In this document: positions 1 through 7,802 of the stretch, one piece after another | Numbering within the stretch: the stretch's first letter is position 1 | How the letters are laid out: every line of letters starts with the position of its first letter | Made by a program: the position numbers and the translations under genes | Notes under the pieces: model-generated | What the model saw: only the letters and a program-made list of their open reading frames with translations | Database searches by the model: none | What the model was told of the DNA's origin: nothing | Origin: UBA965 sp040396955 | GTDB taxonomy: Bacteria > Chloroflexota > Chloroflexia > Chloroflexales > Roseiflexaceae | NCBI GenBank assembly: GCA_040396955.1 | Contig: JBBAWX010000005.1 | Span: 101,110 to 165,109 of the forward strand | Reading direction: 5' to 3' | Length of the DNA: 64,000 nt

Positions 1-1
1 C

Positions 2-1438
2 GCCGGGCTGGTATGGCTCGGCGTCCTCTTCCTGCTTAGCCTGGTCGTAGCCCTCCCCCGCGTCTACGCCACCGACGAAGTCCAGTACTACGCCTGGTTG
101 CGCTCCGTTTACTTCGACCACGACGTCGATTTTCGCAACGAATACACCACATTTGCGCAACTCAACCCGCATTCGGGCATCGCCGAAAGCCTGCTACAAC
201 CCAACCGCATCCGTGAAACAACTGGTCTCTACGGCAATATTGCCCCGGTCGGATCTGCGCTATTGTGGGCTCCGTGGTTTACCGGAGCAGACCTAATCCT
301 GAGGGGTGCGCATCTCATCGGCATCGGCCAAGGTATCGCCGCAGATGGCTACAGTTGGCCATACCAGCGTGCCATCGCATATGCATCTGCCGTGTATGCC
401 TGGCTCGGATTGCTGATTGTGCGGCGGGTCAGCATGCACTGGGTGAGTCAATGGAGTAGCACCGTCGCCACCATGACTATTTGGTTGGCCACGCCGCTCG
501 TGTTTTACATGACCGTACAAATGCCATTCGCACACGCCAATGGATTTTTCCTTAGCGCATGCTTTTTCTGGTGCTGGTGGCGCATCCAGCAACCACATCA
601 GTCGTGGCATCTGTGGGCAGCACTCGGCGCCATCGGGGGCGGCATGTTTTTGGTGCGCGAACAGCTCATCCTTTTTGCCGTGCTCCCGGTCATGATCATT
701 CTCGAGCGACTTTGGCGCCGCTGGCATCACCACGACTGGAGTCAGCTCCGTACCGAGATAACGCACTGGAGCATTGCCGTGGCGTGCGCAGTGGTCATGC
801 TGTTGCCACAGATTGCCGCCTATCAAGCACTCAACGGCACCCCGATGCCCGCAAATGAGGTCTCAGGGAAGCTGAATCTGTGTAGCCCGCACGCCCTCGA
901 CACACTCATCGACTTTGATCCACGCCCGACGGCGTGGTGCGGCGTCACCGATGAGCCCGTGCAAATCCCTGCGTGGAGTCGCGGCGCACTTGTCTGGAGC
1001 CCCGTGTTGATATTTGCGCTCATCGGGCTCGCCTGGTTTACGCGTTCCCACCCGTGGCACGGTAGTGCCATGATGCTCGCAATTCTGCTCCAGGTATGGA
1101 TAAATGGGGCGTTCGGCACGACATGGCACTTGAGCGGGGCGTTCGGATTCCGCCGCCTCATCGAGTGTAGCCCGTTTTTCATTGTGGGCCTCGCCTACCT
1201 TGTCGAGCGTAGTCAAGCACGACTGCCACGATGGGGCATTGGGGCCATTTTGGCGCTGTTTATTGCTTGGAACATGGGGCTCATCATCAACGCCACCGTC
1301 TTCAATCAAAGCACGCAACTTCGGCGCGGGCTGAGTTGGCCACAACTATGGCAGTGGCAATGGGAGCTCCCTGGCAAACTCTGGCTCAAGGGCAGCGAGA
1401 TTTTTGACCGCTGCCGCATCATAAAAAACAGTTGCTAA
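2..1438 (+). CDS. Polytopic membrane protein, glycosyltransferase-like (5' end outside window)
   Basis: The frame is open from the left edge without a stop, so the true start lies outside; the TTG at 98 is internal. The visible 478 residues hold about ten hydrophobic segments separated by short charged loops. An early loop reads DEVQYYAWLRSVYFDHD, an acidic motif resembling the first extracytoplasmic loop of GT-C glycosyltransferases (PMT/ArnT type), where such acidic residues are catalytic. It ends at TAA 1436-1438, ahead of a tRNA gene. Likely role by inference: transfer of sugars from lipid carriers at the cell envelope. The substrate cannot be told, and the GT-C assignment rests on topology and one loop. 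Confidence 0.6.
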   Translation, partial: AGLVWLGVLFLLSLVVALPRVYATDEVQYYAWLRSVYFDHDVDFRNEYTTFAQLNPHSGIAESLLQPNRIRETTGLYGNIAPVGSALLWAPWFTGADLILRGAHLIGIGQGIAADGYSWPYQRAIAYASAVYAWLGLLIVRRVSMHWVSQWSSTVATMTIWLATPLVFYMTVQMPFAHANGFFLSACFFWCWWRIQQPHQSWHLWAALGAIGGGMFLVREQLILFAVLPVMIILERLWRRWHHHDWSQLRTEITHWSIAVACAVVMLLPQIAAYQALNGTPMPANEVSGKLNLCSPHALDTLIDFDPRPTAWCGVTDEPVQIPAWSRGALVWSPVLIFALIGLAWFTRSHPWHGSAMMLAILLQVWINGAFGTTWHLSGAFGFRRLIECSPFFIVGLAYLVERSQARLPRWGIGAILALFIAWNMGLIINATVFNQSTQLRRGLSWPQLWQWQWELPGKLWLKGSEIFDRCRIIKNSC

Positions 1439-1450
1439 TCGGCTCCGTAT

Positions 1451-1479
1451 TTGCGTGATTGGCAGGCACATGCTACGAT
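1451..1479 (+). promoter_or_regulatory. Sigma70-type promoter of the tRNA gene
   Basis: TTGCGT (1451-1456), a 17-base spacer, then TACGAT (1474-1479). Predicted transcription start is near 1486, a few bases before the mature tRNA at 1493. Confidence 0.5.
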
Positions 1480-1492
1480 ATACGGAGTGATT

Positions 1493-1567
1493 GGGCCGGT
1501 AGCTCAACGGCAGAGCACGTCGCTCATAACGACTTGGTTACTGGTTCGAATCCAGTCCGGCCCACCA
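1493..1567 (+). tRNA. tRNA-Met (anticodon CAU)
   Basis: A 75-nt cloverleaf. The acceptor stem GGGCCGG pairs with CCGGCCC, discriminator A, and the 3' CCA is encoded. The D stem is GCTC/GAGC. The anticodon loop CTCATAA has CAT at 1525-1527. The T arm ACTGG-TTCGAAT-CCAGT is perfect. The base pair at 1-72 is G-C and the anticodon stem lacks the three G-C pairs of initiators, so this is an elongator. A CAU anticodon could also belong to tRNA-Ile2 (lysidine-modified); Met is favoured by overall resemblance only. The outermost anticodon-stem pair is a C/T mismatch. Confidence 0.93.
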
Positions 1568-1573
1568 ATCCCG

Positions 1574-1601
1574 CCCACATCTGCGAAGACGCAGATGTGG
1601 G
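1574..1601 (+). terminator. Hairpin terminator after the tRNA
   Basis: Perfect 12-bp stem (1574-1585 with 1590-1601), loop AAGA, followed by TTCATTGTT. It separates the tRNA from the convergent minus-strand gene ending at 1603. Confidence 0.75.
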
Positions 1602-1602
1602 T

Positions 1603-2553
1603 TCATTGTTGGCTTTGAAGGACATCATGCAACAGCATAGCCACAGCACGCCACTCCTGCCGCGCATCACGGAACGCCGCTGCCACCATGGCCCCCTCAG
1701 CCACCGTTAACGCCCGGCGCGGAATCTCCAGCGGGTAGTACTTTTGCACAATCTCCATGAAAAAGCACGCATTGTCGACGTGCCCGCAAGCCGGGGCGAG
1801 TTGTGCGTACGAATCAGCCCACTCGGCAATCAACTGCCCCGCCATGCGCCAGCGTGCGTGATAGACGGCCACTGTGCGTGCCACGACATCGGCCATCAGG
1901 GCCAATGGTGCCGCTGTGTCGGCACACATGGCAATGACTTCGAGGCTGTCGACACCAAAATGCCACGTCTGCCACTCGCGGATGGGGTGGAGCGACGTCA
2001 CAAAGGACACCGACGGTGTTTGACTCAATAGTCGATAGGCCTGATCGATTTGTGTGATGACCGCTAACTGCTCCGTAACCTGATCGGATGCCAACACACT
2101 GATGGCTTCGAGACCAGAGCCGTTGCTAGTCTGAGTCCATTCGAGGCAGAGTGTTTCCCCCTGCAACGAACGAAAGCACACCTGTGCGTCATCGAAGTCA
2201 CTGACGAACGCAATCGGTGCCAATGTACTCCCCACAATCAGCGTATCAGGGAGGACATCGGCTGGTTCGAGCTGATTGTGCGCTGACATCCAAAGATAAA
2301 TCGTGCGCAAACCGTAGCATGTGAGCCGACTCAACAAACGTGAACGCAACGCGAAAAGCCCGTGCATATCGGTGGCACGCATGGCCGGATGCAATATCAA
2401 CGTAGTGCCATCGAGCCACTCTTCGGCTGCCGCCATCACAAATGGCCACCCTGTTGCTTTGGCAACATCGACTGCACGCACATGCGGAGCACTCCGCTCC
2501 ACCAAGAGGCACAACCCCTCAAAAAACACATCGTGCGGGTGAACACCATTCAT
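1603..2553 (-). CDS. Conserved-looking protein of unknown function, last gene of a five-gene operon
   Basis: 316 residues with no signal peptide and no convincing membrane segment. I do not recognise the family. The N-terminal third (VDVAKATGWPFVMAAAEEW) and the alternating hydrophobic pattern fit a mixed alpha/beta cytoplasmic protein. The C-terminal third is helical with a run of aromatic and acidic residues. The ATG overlaps the stop of the upstream CBM9-like gene by 4 bp, so translational coupling is likely and the start is well fixed. Its job is presumably tied to the same pathway as the upstream PLP enzyme, SDR and formyltransferase. Confidence 0.7.
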   Translation of the reverse strand: MNGVHPHDVFFEGLCLLVERSAPHVRAVDVAKATGWPFVMAAAEEWLDGTTLILHPAMRATDMHGLFALRSRLLSRLTCYGLRTIYLWMSAHNQLEPADVLPDTLIVGSTLAPIAFVSDFDDAQVCFRSLQGETLCLEWTQTSNGSGLEAISVLASDQVTEQLAVITQIDQAYRLLSQTPSVSFVTSLHPIREWQTWHFGVDSLEVIAMCADTAAPLALMADVVARTVAVYHARWRMAGQLIAEWADSYAQLAPACGHVDNACFFMEIVQKYYPLEIPRRALTVAEGAMVAAAFRDARQEWRAVAMLLHDVLQSQQ

Positions 2554-3188
2554 ACCACCACCATGATGCCGAAACGACTCGGGATGTGGAAATCAGCGGG
2601 AATGCGCAACGTGGGCGACCACGCACTTAACTCGCTCGCTCCGGTCTCACGGTTACGGTCAATGCGCATGAAGTTCAACCGCCATGTGCCGGTTGCATCA
2701 GCGCATCCGAGCGTCGTCCATGGCACTGCCATCACCGCCGACCACCCGGCCGCATCACACTGCACCCAACTCTGCCACGGTGGATCCCAACTGGTGTCGA
2801 GATGCATGGTGGCTCGAATTTCATCGGGGTTGGTGATGATACCGTCAAAACGCGTGTTGAGCGGGTTCACCTGGAGTTCGTAGTACGCTGTTGGGCGTTC
2901 ACTCCCGCGACCAATAAACAGCTCGACCACCTCCTCGGTGTAGATCGGCTCATCGTGCTGACGCATGGTGGCCCACGGATCAACATCTGCGCAGTCGTAG
3001 CGCACCCACAACGTGGATGACGTCGCTACCACACGCACGGTCGTCGCCTGCATGAGTGACTGGCCAGTCACTGGCTCACGCAGGATTTCACAGGGGTGCG
3101 CAAACCAAGCAGAGCCAAAGGGGTGCAGAGCATCAATGTGCCAATCGGCATCGGCCATAATGGAGCGGTGTATGATGGGGAGTTCCAT
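2550..3188 (-). CDS. Carbohydrate-binding family 9-like domain protein
   Basis: 212 residues. Features match the CBM9-like sugar-binding/DOMON-type fold: an acidic strand around EEVVELFIGRG, then YYELQVNPLNTRFDGIITNP, a W-rich strand, AVMAVPWTTLG, WRLNFMRIDR and SAWSPT near the end. Such domains often occur in proteins for polysaccharide or glycoside turnover. No signal peptide is visible, so this copy probably acts in the cytoplasm. The start was chosen at 3188 because AAGGA lies 7-8 bases ahead; an earlier in-frame ATG at 3206 has no such site. It overlaps the downstream gene by ATGA and follows the PLP enzyme by about 20 bases. Confidence 0.75.
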   Translation of the reverse strand: MELPIIHRSIMADADWHIDALHPFGSAWFAHPCEILREPVTGQSLMQATTVRVVATSSTLWVRYDCADVDPWATMRQHDEPIYTEEVVELFIGRGSERPTAYYELQVNPLNTRFDGIITNPDEIRATMHLDTSWDPPWQSWVQCDAAGWSAVMAVPWTTLGCADATGTWRLNFMRIDRNRETGASELSAWSPTLRIPADFHIPSRFGIMVVV

Positions 3189-3208
3189 TGGTATATCCTT
3201 GTGCATAC

Positions 3209-4309
3209 TTAGTGCCGCCGGCCACGAGCAGCGACATGAATCGGTTGATAGTGATCTGTGGTGGCATCGTAGAGGTACAAAACATCGGACAAATTGACAG
3301 TGGTGCAGACGTGATTGGGGCGCAACGCGATGCGTTGTCCAATCCGCAAATCAACATCACTGGCAAGGTGAAGAACTCCATGTTCTTCGTTCATGCGGAG
3401 CAACACGGCATCGCAGTCAAGAGCGGTCGCATAGCCGCGCAAACCGGCCTTCTCTGGATTCATATCACCAGAGAAGGTTTTGGAGCCGCCGTCTACGGTG
3501 GCAAGGGTGGCATCTGGCCGACTCACCACCGTACAATGAATGGCAAGTGCGACCTGTGAGGGCGTGCACGAGTTAGCCATGTACAACTGCATGTCATCGC
3601 CGAATACGTAGGTACCTGGGCGGATTTCGGTGACACCGGGCACTGTGGCAGCACTCCAGCCGGTCGGCGTAGAGCCAACACTCACCGCTGGAACCGCAAT
3701 GCCGGCCGCGCGGAGCTGTGCGGCAAGTTCGACCATGATGCGCCCTTCTTCAATACCGAGCTCGGTAGGCGAGCGACCATTACTCCCCGCAAACCAAGCA
3801 CCTCGGTAGGTGAAGATGCCATCAAAAAACAGACCTGGTAATCCGATGCAGTGCTGGGCCATGCCGAGGAGCTCTGCGGGTGGCAGACCACATCGATGCA
3901 AACCAGTGTCGACCTCCAGGCGAATGCCGATCGAACTCCCCAGCGACTGTGCGGCGGCAGACAACTGTTGCAGCCCAAACAGCGAGTCAGCGGCTACCAC
4001 CAAACGCGCTCGCTGGGCCAGTTGCGCGGCATGGGCACACTTGTCGGCGGTCACAATGGGATAGGCCACAAAGACATCATCAAAACCGGCATCGATGAAC
4101 ACTTGGGCCTCACTCAACTTTGCCGCTGTAATCCCCACTGCTCCTGCAACGCGCTGCATGTGGGCAATTTCGATGGATTTATGCGTTTTGATGTGGGGGC
4201 GTAATGCCACTCCGTGAGCATCTGCGTGGGCTTGCCAACGACGGATATTTTCTTGGAGGACAGCCACATCCACGATGAGTGCCGGCGTGGGAATGTCTTG
4301 GTACTGCAT
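3209..4309 (-). CDS. PLP-dependent D-threonine aldolase / D-serine dehydratase-like enzyme (alanine-racemase fold)
   Basis: 366 residues. The N terminus (TPALIVDVAVLQENIRRW, then RPHIKTHKS) is that of fold-III PLP enzymes: the first Lys of HIKTHK is the expected Schiff-base lysine. Further family marks are EVDTGLHRCG and VSVGSTPT. The C-terminal PNHVCTTVNL carries the His and Cys that bind a divalent metal in D-threonine aldolases and D-serine dehydratases. The reaction is probably C-C cleavage or dehydration of a D-3-hydroxy amino acid; the exact substrate is not evident. It sits between an SDR (upstream) and a CBM9-like protein, with 58- and about 20-base gaps. Confidence 0.85.
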   Translation of the reverse strand: MQYQDIPTPALIVDVAVLQENIRRWQAHADAHGVALRPHIKTHKSIEIAHMQRVAGAVGITAAKLSEAQVFIDAGFDDVFVAYPIVTADKCAHAAQLAQRARLVVAADSLFGLQQLSAAAQSLGSSIGIRLEVDTGLHRCGLPPAELLGMAQHCIGLPGLFFDGIFTYRGAWFAGSNGRSPTELGIEEGRIMVELAAQLRAAGIAVPAVSVGSTPTGWSAATVPGVTEIRPGTYVFGDDMQLYMANSCTPSQVALAIHCTVVSRPDATLATVDGGSKTFSGDMNPEKAGLRGYATALDCDAVLLRMNEEHGVLHLASDVDLRIGQRIALRPNHVCTTVNLSDVLYLYDATTDHYQPIHVAARGRRH

Positions 4310-4367
4310 AGATCAAGTCCTTTCGTTGTCGACCACACCAACACGCTAGCGATGTTGGTCGGGTTGC

Positions 4368-5126
4368 TCACATCACCATCCCACCACAGACGTGCACAGC
4401 CTGACCTGTGGTATAACTCGCCGCATCACTGACCAAAAACCCCACCATCTGGGCAACCTCGCTCGCCAAGCCGACCCGTTGCATCGGCACACGCGCAATG
4501 CGTTGTTGCCACACCTCAGTTGCATCAGCGCCGCGCGCGGCCAGCGCAGCAGTAATATGCATCTGCATATCGGTATCGATGACCCCCGGGCACACACAAT
4601 TCACGGTGACTGCGCGGTCAGCGACGGTCATCGCCAACGTTTTGGTCATCGCAATCACGGCCGCCTTACTGATATTGTAAATGGGATGCATGACCGTGGT
4701 AGCAGTTTTGCCGGCAGTTGATGCCACAAAAACCAGCCGCCGCGCTGTCACACACTGCCGGAGAAACTCCGTGGCGATGAACCAACTCGCCTGCGCATTG
4801 ATGTTCATGACACGCTCCCAGTGCGCCCGGTCGACCTCGAACGGATGCGCCACTTGCACGACGCCTGCGGCTTGTACCAACACGCTGGGGGCTCCGAGCG
4901 CAATGGCCGCCGTGATGATACTCACCGGCGCAGTGTCATCCGTTACGTCAACTTGAAGCCACTGAAGCTGCGGATGCGGCGGCACGACGAGCGGATGAAG
5001 GTCTACTGCGAGCACCACATATCCCTGTGCCAACAAGGTCTGTACCACGGCGGCACCGATGCCACCAGCTGCGCCAGTCACAATGGCAACGTCTCCAGCA
5101 TTACTGTCAGCCGGTTGATTCGTCAT
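4368..5126 (-). CDS. Short-chain dehydrogenase/reductase (SDR)
   Basis: 252 residues. The Rossmann glycine motif TGAAGGIG sits near the N terminus, followed by the acidic D of AVDLHP after beta-2, which usually favours NAD(H). A catalytic Ser (VASTAGK) and the Y-N-I-S-K active-site pair (YNISKAAV) are present, and the PG motif follows (CVCPGVIDTDM). Length is typical for classical SDRs. The start at 5126 overlaps the formyltransferase stop as ATGA; an ATG 24 bases upstream lies inside that gene. Substrate unknown; the operon suggests a step on a hydroxylated amino acid or sugar derivative. Confidence 0.88.
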   Translation of the reverse strand: MTNQPADSNAGDVAIVTGAAGGIGAAVVQTLLAQGYVVLAVDLHPLVVPPHPQLQWLQVDVTDDTAPVSIITAAIALGAPSVLVQAAGVVQVAHPFEVDRAHWERVMNINAQASWFIATEFLRQCVTARRLVFVASTAGKTATTVMHPIYNISKAAVIAMTKTLAMTVADRAVTVNCVCPGVIDTDMQMHITAALAARGADATEVWQQRIARVPMQRVGLASEVAQMVGFLVSDAASYTTGQAVHVCGGMVM

Positions 5127-5944
5127 GATTCCCTCGCTCTGCCATAGCATACTCCATCACTACAAACAATCGGCACCGCGCCAACTCCTAGTGCATCCAC
5201 CCAACAGCGCTGGAGTGGCACATAGTAAGGATGATTGCGCAAGTGTGTACCTGCCACAAACTGACGTACCCGAGACTGGCTCCAGGTAGGCTGTAGTGTA
5301 TAATCGCTGGCACTCGGTTCACGTGCATAGCGATGTTCGAGCAACGCTTGTGGATGTGCGTGCCAAGCACCATGCCAACTCGCCAGCAACAATTCGGCAC
5401 CGATGTGCGCATGCACGCGGATGAGTTCTGCTTCGTCGTGCCAATCCCAGGTTGCGATATGCTGTTGTGCCACAATCGGCCCCGTGTCATAGTCATCATC
5501 CATGATATGCAGGGTAACTGCGGGCTCTGCATCCCCCCGTGCCACATAAAACAGTGGATCAGGGCCACGCCACGCCGGTAAAGCGCTCGGGTGGATGTTT
5601 AGCGCATATTGCACTTGATTCCGCACCCAGGCCGGCACGCGGCGTGGATAACAAGCCGTCACCAGCCATGTTGTTGGCTGCAGCCATGCAAGCAAATCAC
5701 GCCAACGCGCCAACGCAAGCACCGGAATATCGTGGCGCAGTGCCACGTCCACCACGGAGGGTGTGCTCGAAAAGAAGGCAGGCGCCCGTATCACCTGATG
5801 TGTCACTGTTGCAGGAGGAGCAGGTACCACCAAACAACGTGGTCGGAGCGTCGAGAGCACCTGTTGCAAAACGACCCGACTAAACTCACCAGGCATCGCC
5901 AGCAACACCATGGACCGATGAAATGCAGGTGGAATGTCTAACAT
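5123..5944 (-). CDS. Formyltransferase-family protein (methionyl-tRNA formyltransferase-like)
   Basis: 273 residues from the ATG at 5944. The frame stays open upstream, but that part overlaps the divergent yggX-like gene and looks non-coding. The catalytic core is clear: LNIHPSALPAWRGPDPL gives the Asn and His, and HIMDDDYDTGPIV gives the Asp of the N-H-D triad that uses N10-formyl-tetrahydrofolate. The rest is much less like tRNA-Met formyltransferase, and no def gene or C-terminal tRNA-binding OB domain is evident. A small-molecule amino group (amino sugar or amino acid) is the more likely acceptor. First gene of the five-gene operon. Confidence 0.82.
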   Translation of the reverse strand: MLDIPPAFHRSMVLLAMPGEFSRVVLQQVLSTLRPRCLVVPAPPATVTHQVIRAPAFFSSTPSVVDVALRHDIPVLALARWRDLLAWLQPTTWLVTACYPRRVPAWVRNQVQYALNIHPSALPAWRGPDPLFYVARGDAEPAVTLHIMDDDYDTGPIVAQQHIATWDWHDEAELIRVHAHIGAELLLASWHGAWHAHPQALLEHRYAREPSASDYTLQPTWSQSRVRQFVAGTHLRNHPYYVPLQRCWVDALGVGAVPIVCSDGVCYGRARES

Positions 5945-6004
5945 GCTATGATAGTACCATCTTCGCGCCACCGTGCAGTGGCTTTCGTACCATGGAGCCC
6001 CCAC

Positions 6005-6541
6005 ATGAATGAACGCACCGTCGAGTGTATGTATTTCAAACGCACCCTTCCTGCGCTCGCAGAAGCCCCGGTTACAGGCCCGCTCGGTGAACAGTTGCAA
6101 ACTTCCGTGTCACAAGCGGCATGGGACCAATGGGTACGCGTCGAGCATATTCTGGTCAAACACTTCGACCATGACCCGCGCAGTCGTACATTTCAACGCC
6201 AGCGCCTGTTGGCCATTGCAGAGTTCTTTTTTGGGGCTCCCGACGAAGAACGGCTCGTCGAATGTCGCAAATTCGGCTTTGCACTGCCTGGTTTGAAGGC
6301 GCCACCGTTCCCAGGCACCCTAGGAATGCGCATCTACAATGAAGTTTCCATTCGTGCGTGGAATCTCTGGCCTGAACAGGAACGCATCCTCATCAACCAC
6401 TACGGACTCAGCTTGGTTGACCCTCAATCACAGCGGGTGCTCTTACAGGCCATGGAGGATTTCTTTTTTGGTGAAGGCGCACAATTGCCGGAGGGCTGGA
6501 CGCCACCAGCCGCCGCACCAAGCAAAGGTGGCCCGCGGTAG
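6005..6541 (+). CDS. Tandem two-domain Fe(2+)-trafficking protein (YggX-YggX)
   Basis: 178 residues made of two YggX-like units; the usual protein is about 90. Unit 1 spans residues 5-77 (VECMYFKR, then WDQWVRVEHILVKHF and LLAIAEFFFG). Unit 2 spans 84-165 (VECRKFGF, FPGTLGMRIYNEVS, AWNLWPEQERILINHYGLSL, FFFGEG) and ends in the LPEGWTPP tail typical of YggX. The conserved N-terminal Cys occurs in both (C8 and C87). YggX supports Fe-S cluster repair and protects against oxidative damage in the cytoplasm. The start was chosen at 6005 because GGAG precedes it and the domain begins directly afterwards. The gene stands alone, divergent from the formyltransferase operon. Confidence 0.88.
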   Translation: MNERTVECMYFKRTLPALAEAPVTGPLGEQLQTSVSQAAWDQWVRVEHILVKHFDHDPRSRTFQRQRLLAIAEFFFGAPDEERLVECRKFGFALPGLKAPPFPGTLGMRIYNEVSIRAWNLWPEQERILINHYGLSLVDPQSQRVLLQAMEDFFFGEGAQLPEGWTPPAAAPSKGGPR

Positions 6542-6544
6542 GTC

Positions 6545-7783
6545 TTATGTGAGCTGAATGGCAGGCATGATATCGAATTGCAGGCAAGAATGGGCGTGTC
6601 GTAGCGCATCTTCGACGGAGGCAGGATCCGGGCCACGCGCAAAAATAAACCCCAGGTAACTGTCGCCCTCTGGGAGCATGCGAATGCTGTGGTGCAGGGG
6701 AGCAGTAATCTCGACCGATTCGATGAGTGGCACCTGCTGGGCCGCTACGACGCCCGTGACACGGTGCAAAATGCCAGCCGCCGGGATAGGAATCATCATG
6801 ACCCCACCAGCCGCCTGTTGGCGGGGTGGGGCGCTCTGCCACATCCCCACCGATTGACGCACGATGAGCATTTCGAGCGATTCAGCGCTCCCAAAGCGTA
6901 ACGTGCGCGAACACAAGCCACCAATCGAACGTGCAGCGATTTCGATGACAAAAACTCCCGTATCGTTGATACGGAGCTCGGCATGCACTGGACCACTTAC
7001 AATGCCAAGAGCCCGCGCGGCCACCGTCGTCACATCGGCAATGTGCTGTTGGAGGGTGGTGGGCAAGCGCGACGGTGTGACGTAGATGGTTTCTTCAAAA
7101 AACGGACCTTCGAGTGGATCAGGTTTGTCAAAGAGGGCCAACACGTGGAGGACTCCGGCATCCATCATCCCCTCGAGTGCCACTTCTACACCAGGAATAT
7201 AGCGTTCGACCACATATTCATGGGGACGTTGATCGGGATAAATCTCGTGCAAAAATCGTAAGAGCCGCGACTGGGCCATTGCAAACTCCACCGGATTATC
7301 GGCACGCATCACCCCACGACTGCCGTTCAACTCGGTTGGCTTGATTACACACGGAAATTCAATGTCAGCCAGCACCTGCGCCAAAGAATCATCACTGGTA
7401 AAACGCTGACACCGCGGCATGGGGACATCCGCTTGCGCCATTCGCTGACGCATCATCCACTTGTTGCGCGCAGCGAGCACCGCATCTGGATGATTGTAGG
7501 CAAGACCAAGATGGGTTGCAATCCGCACTGCGACTTCGGCACCACTATCGTCAAGCGCGTGGACAGCCACAAAATGAACGTGGCGTTGTTGCATGGTGGT
7601 CATCCACGTGACCACCGCCTGCCAATCGGTGGCTACGTACACCTGTACTCGCGTAGCATCAACACCTGGCACTGGAGCATCGCTGAGTGCATACCATGGC
7701 ATACCAAGTGCTTCAGCGGCAGCCACGAAATCACGGGTACGATACGAATACGCGGTGGTCACAAAGAGCACTGCATCAGGCAT
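6545..7783 (-). CDS. ATP-grasp domain protein (carboxylate-amine ligase-like)
   Basis: 412 residues. The N-terminal pre-ATP-grasp part is followed by the nucleotide-binding motifs FPCVIKPTELNGSRGVMRADN (small glycine loop) and the acidic HEYVVERYIPGVEVALEGM. The metal-binding segment is HAELRINDTGVFVIEIAARSIGGL, where E and N/R residues coordinate Mg-ATP. The order is that of L-amino-acid ligase/carbamoyl-phosphate-like ATP-grasp enzymes that join an acyl-phosphate to an amine. Substrates cannot be told. It lies 19 bases downstream of the giant RCC1 gene and is probably cotranscribed with it. The stop at 6545 is convergent with and 3 bases from the yggX-like gene. Confidence 0.8.
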   Translation of the reverse strand: MPDAVLFVTTAYSYRTRDFVAAAEALGMPWYALSDAPVPGVDATRVQVYVATDWQAVVTWMTTMQQRHVHFVAVHALDDSGAEVAVRIATHLGLAYNHPDAVLAARNKWMMRQRMAQADVPMPRCQRFTSDDSLAQVLADIEFPCVIKPTELNGSRGVMRADNPVEFAMAQSRLLRFLHEIYPDQRPHEYVVERYIPGVEVALEGMMDAGVLHVLALFDKPDPLEGPFFEETIYVTPSRLPTTLQQHIADVTTVAARALGIVSGPVHAELRINDTGVFVIEIAARSIGGLCSRTLRFGSAESLEMLIVRQSVGMWQSAPPRQQAAGGVMMIPIPAAGILHRVTGVVAAQQVPLIESVEITAPLHHSIRMLPEGDSYLGFIFARGPDPASVEDALRHAHSCLQFDIMPAIQLT

Positions 7784-7802
7784 GGCACATCTCCGTACAA
7801 AC

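Noticed and set aside
1459..1710. Short frame over the tRNA
   Set aside because: It runs through the tRNA and the terminator; no protein features.
5945..6100. N-terminal extension of the formyltransferase to 6100
   Set aside because: It overlaps the start of the divergent yggX-like gene and is Arg/Trp-rich without fold features.
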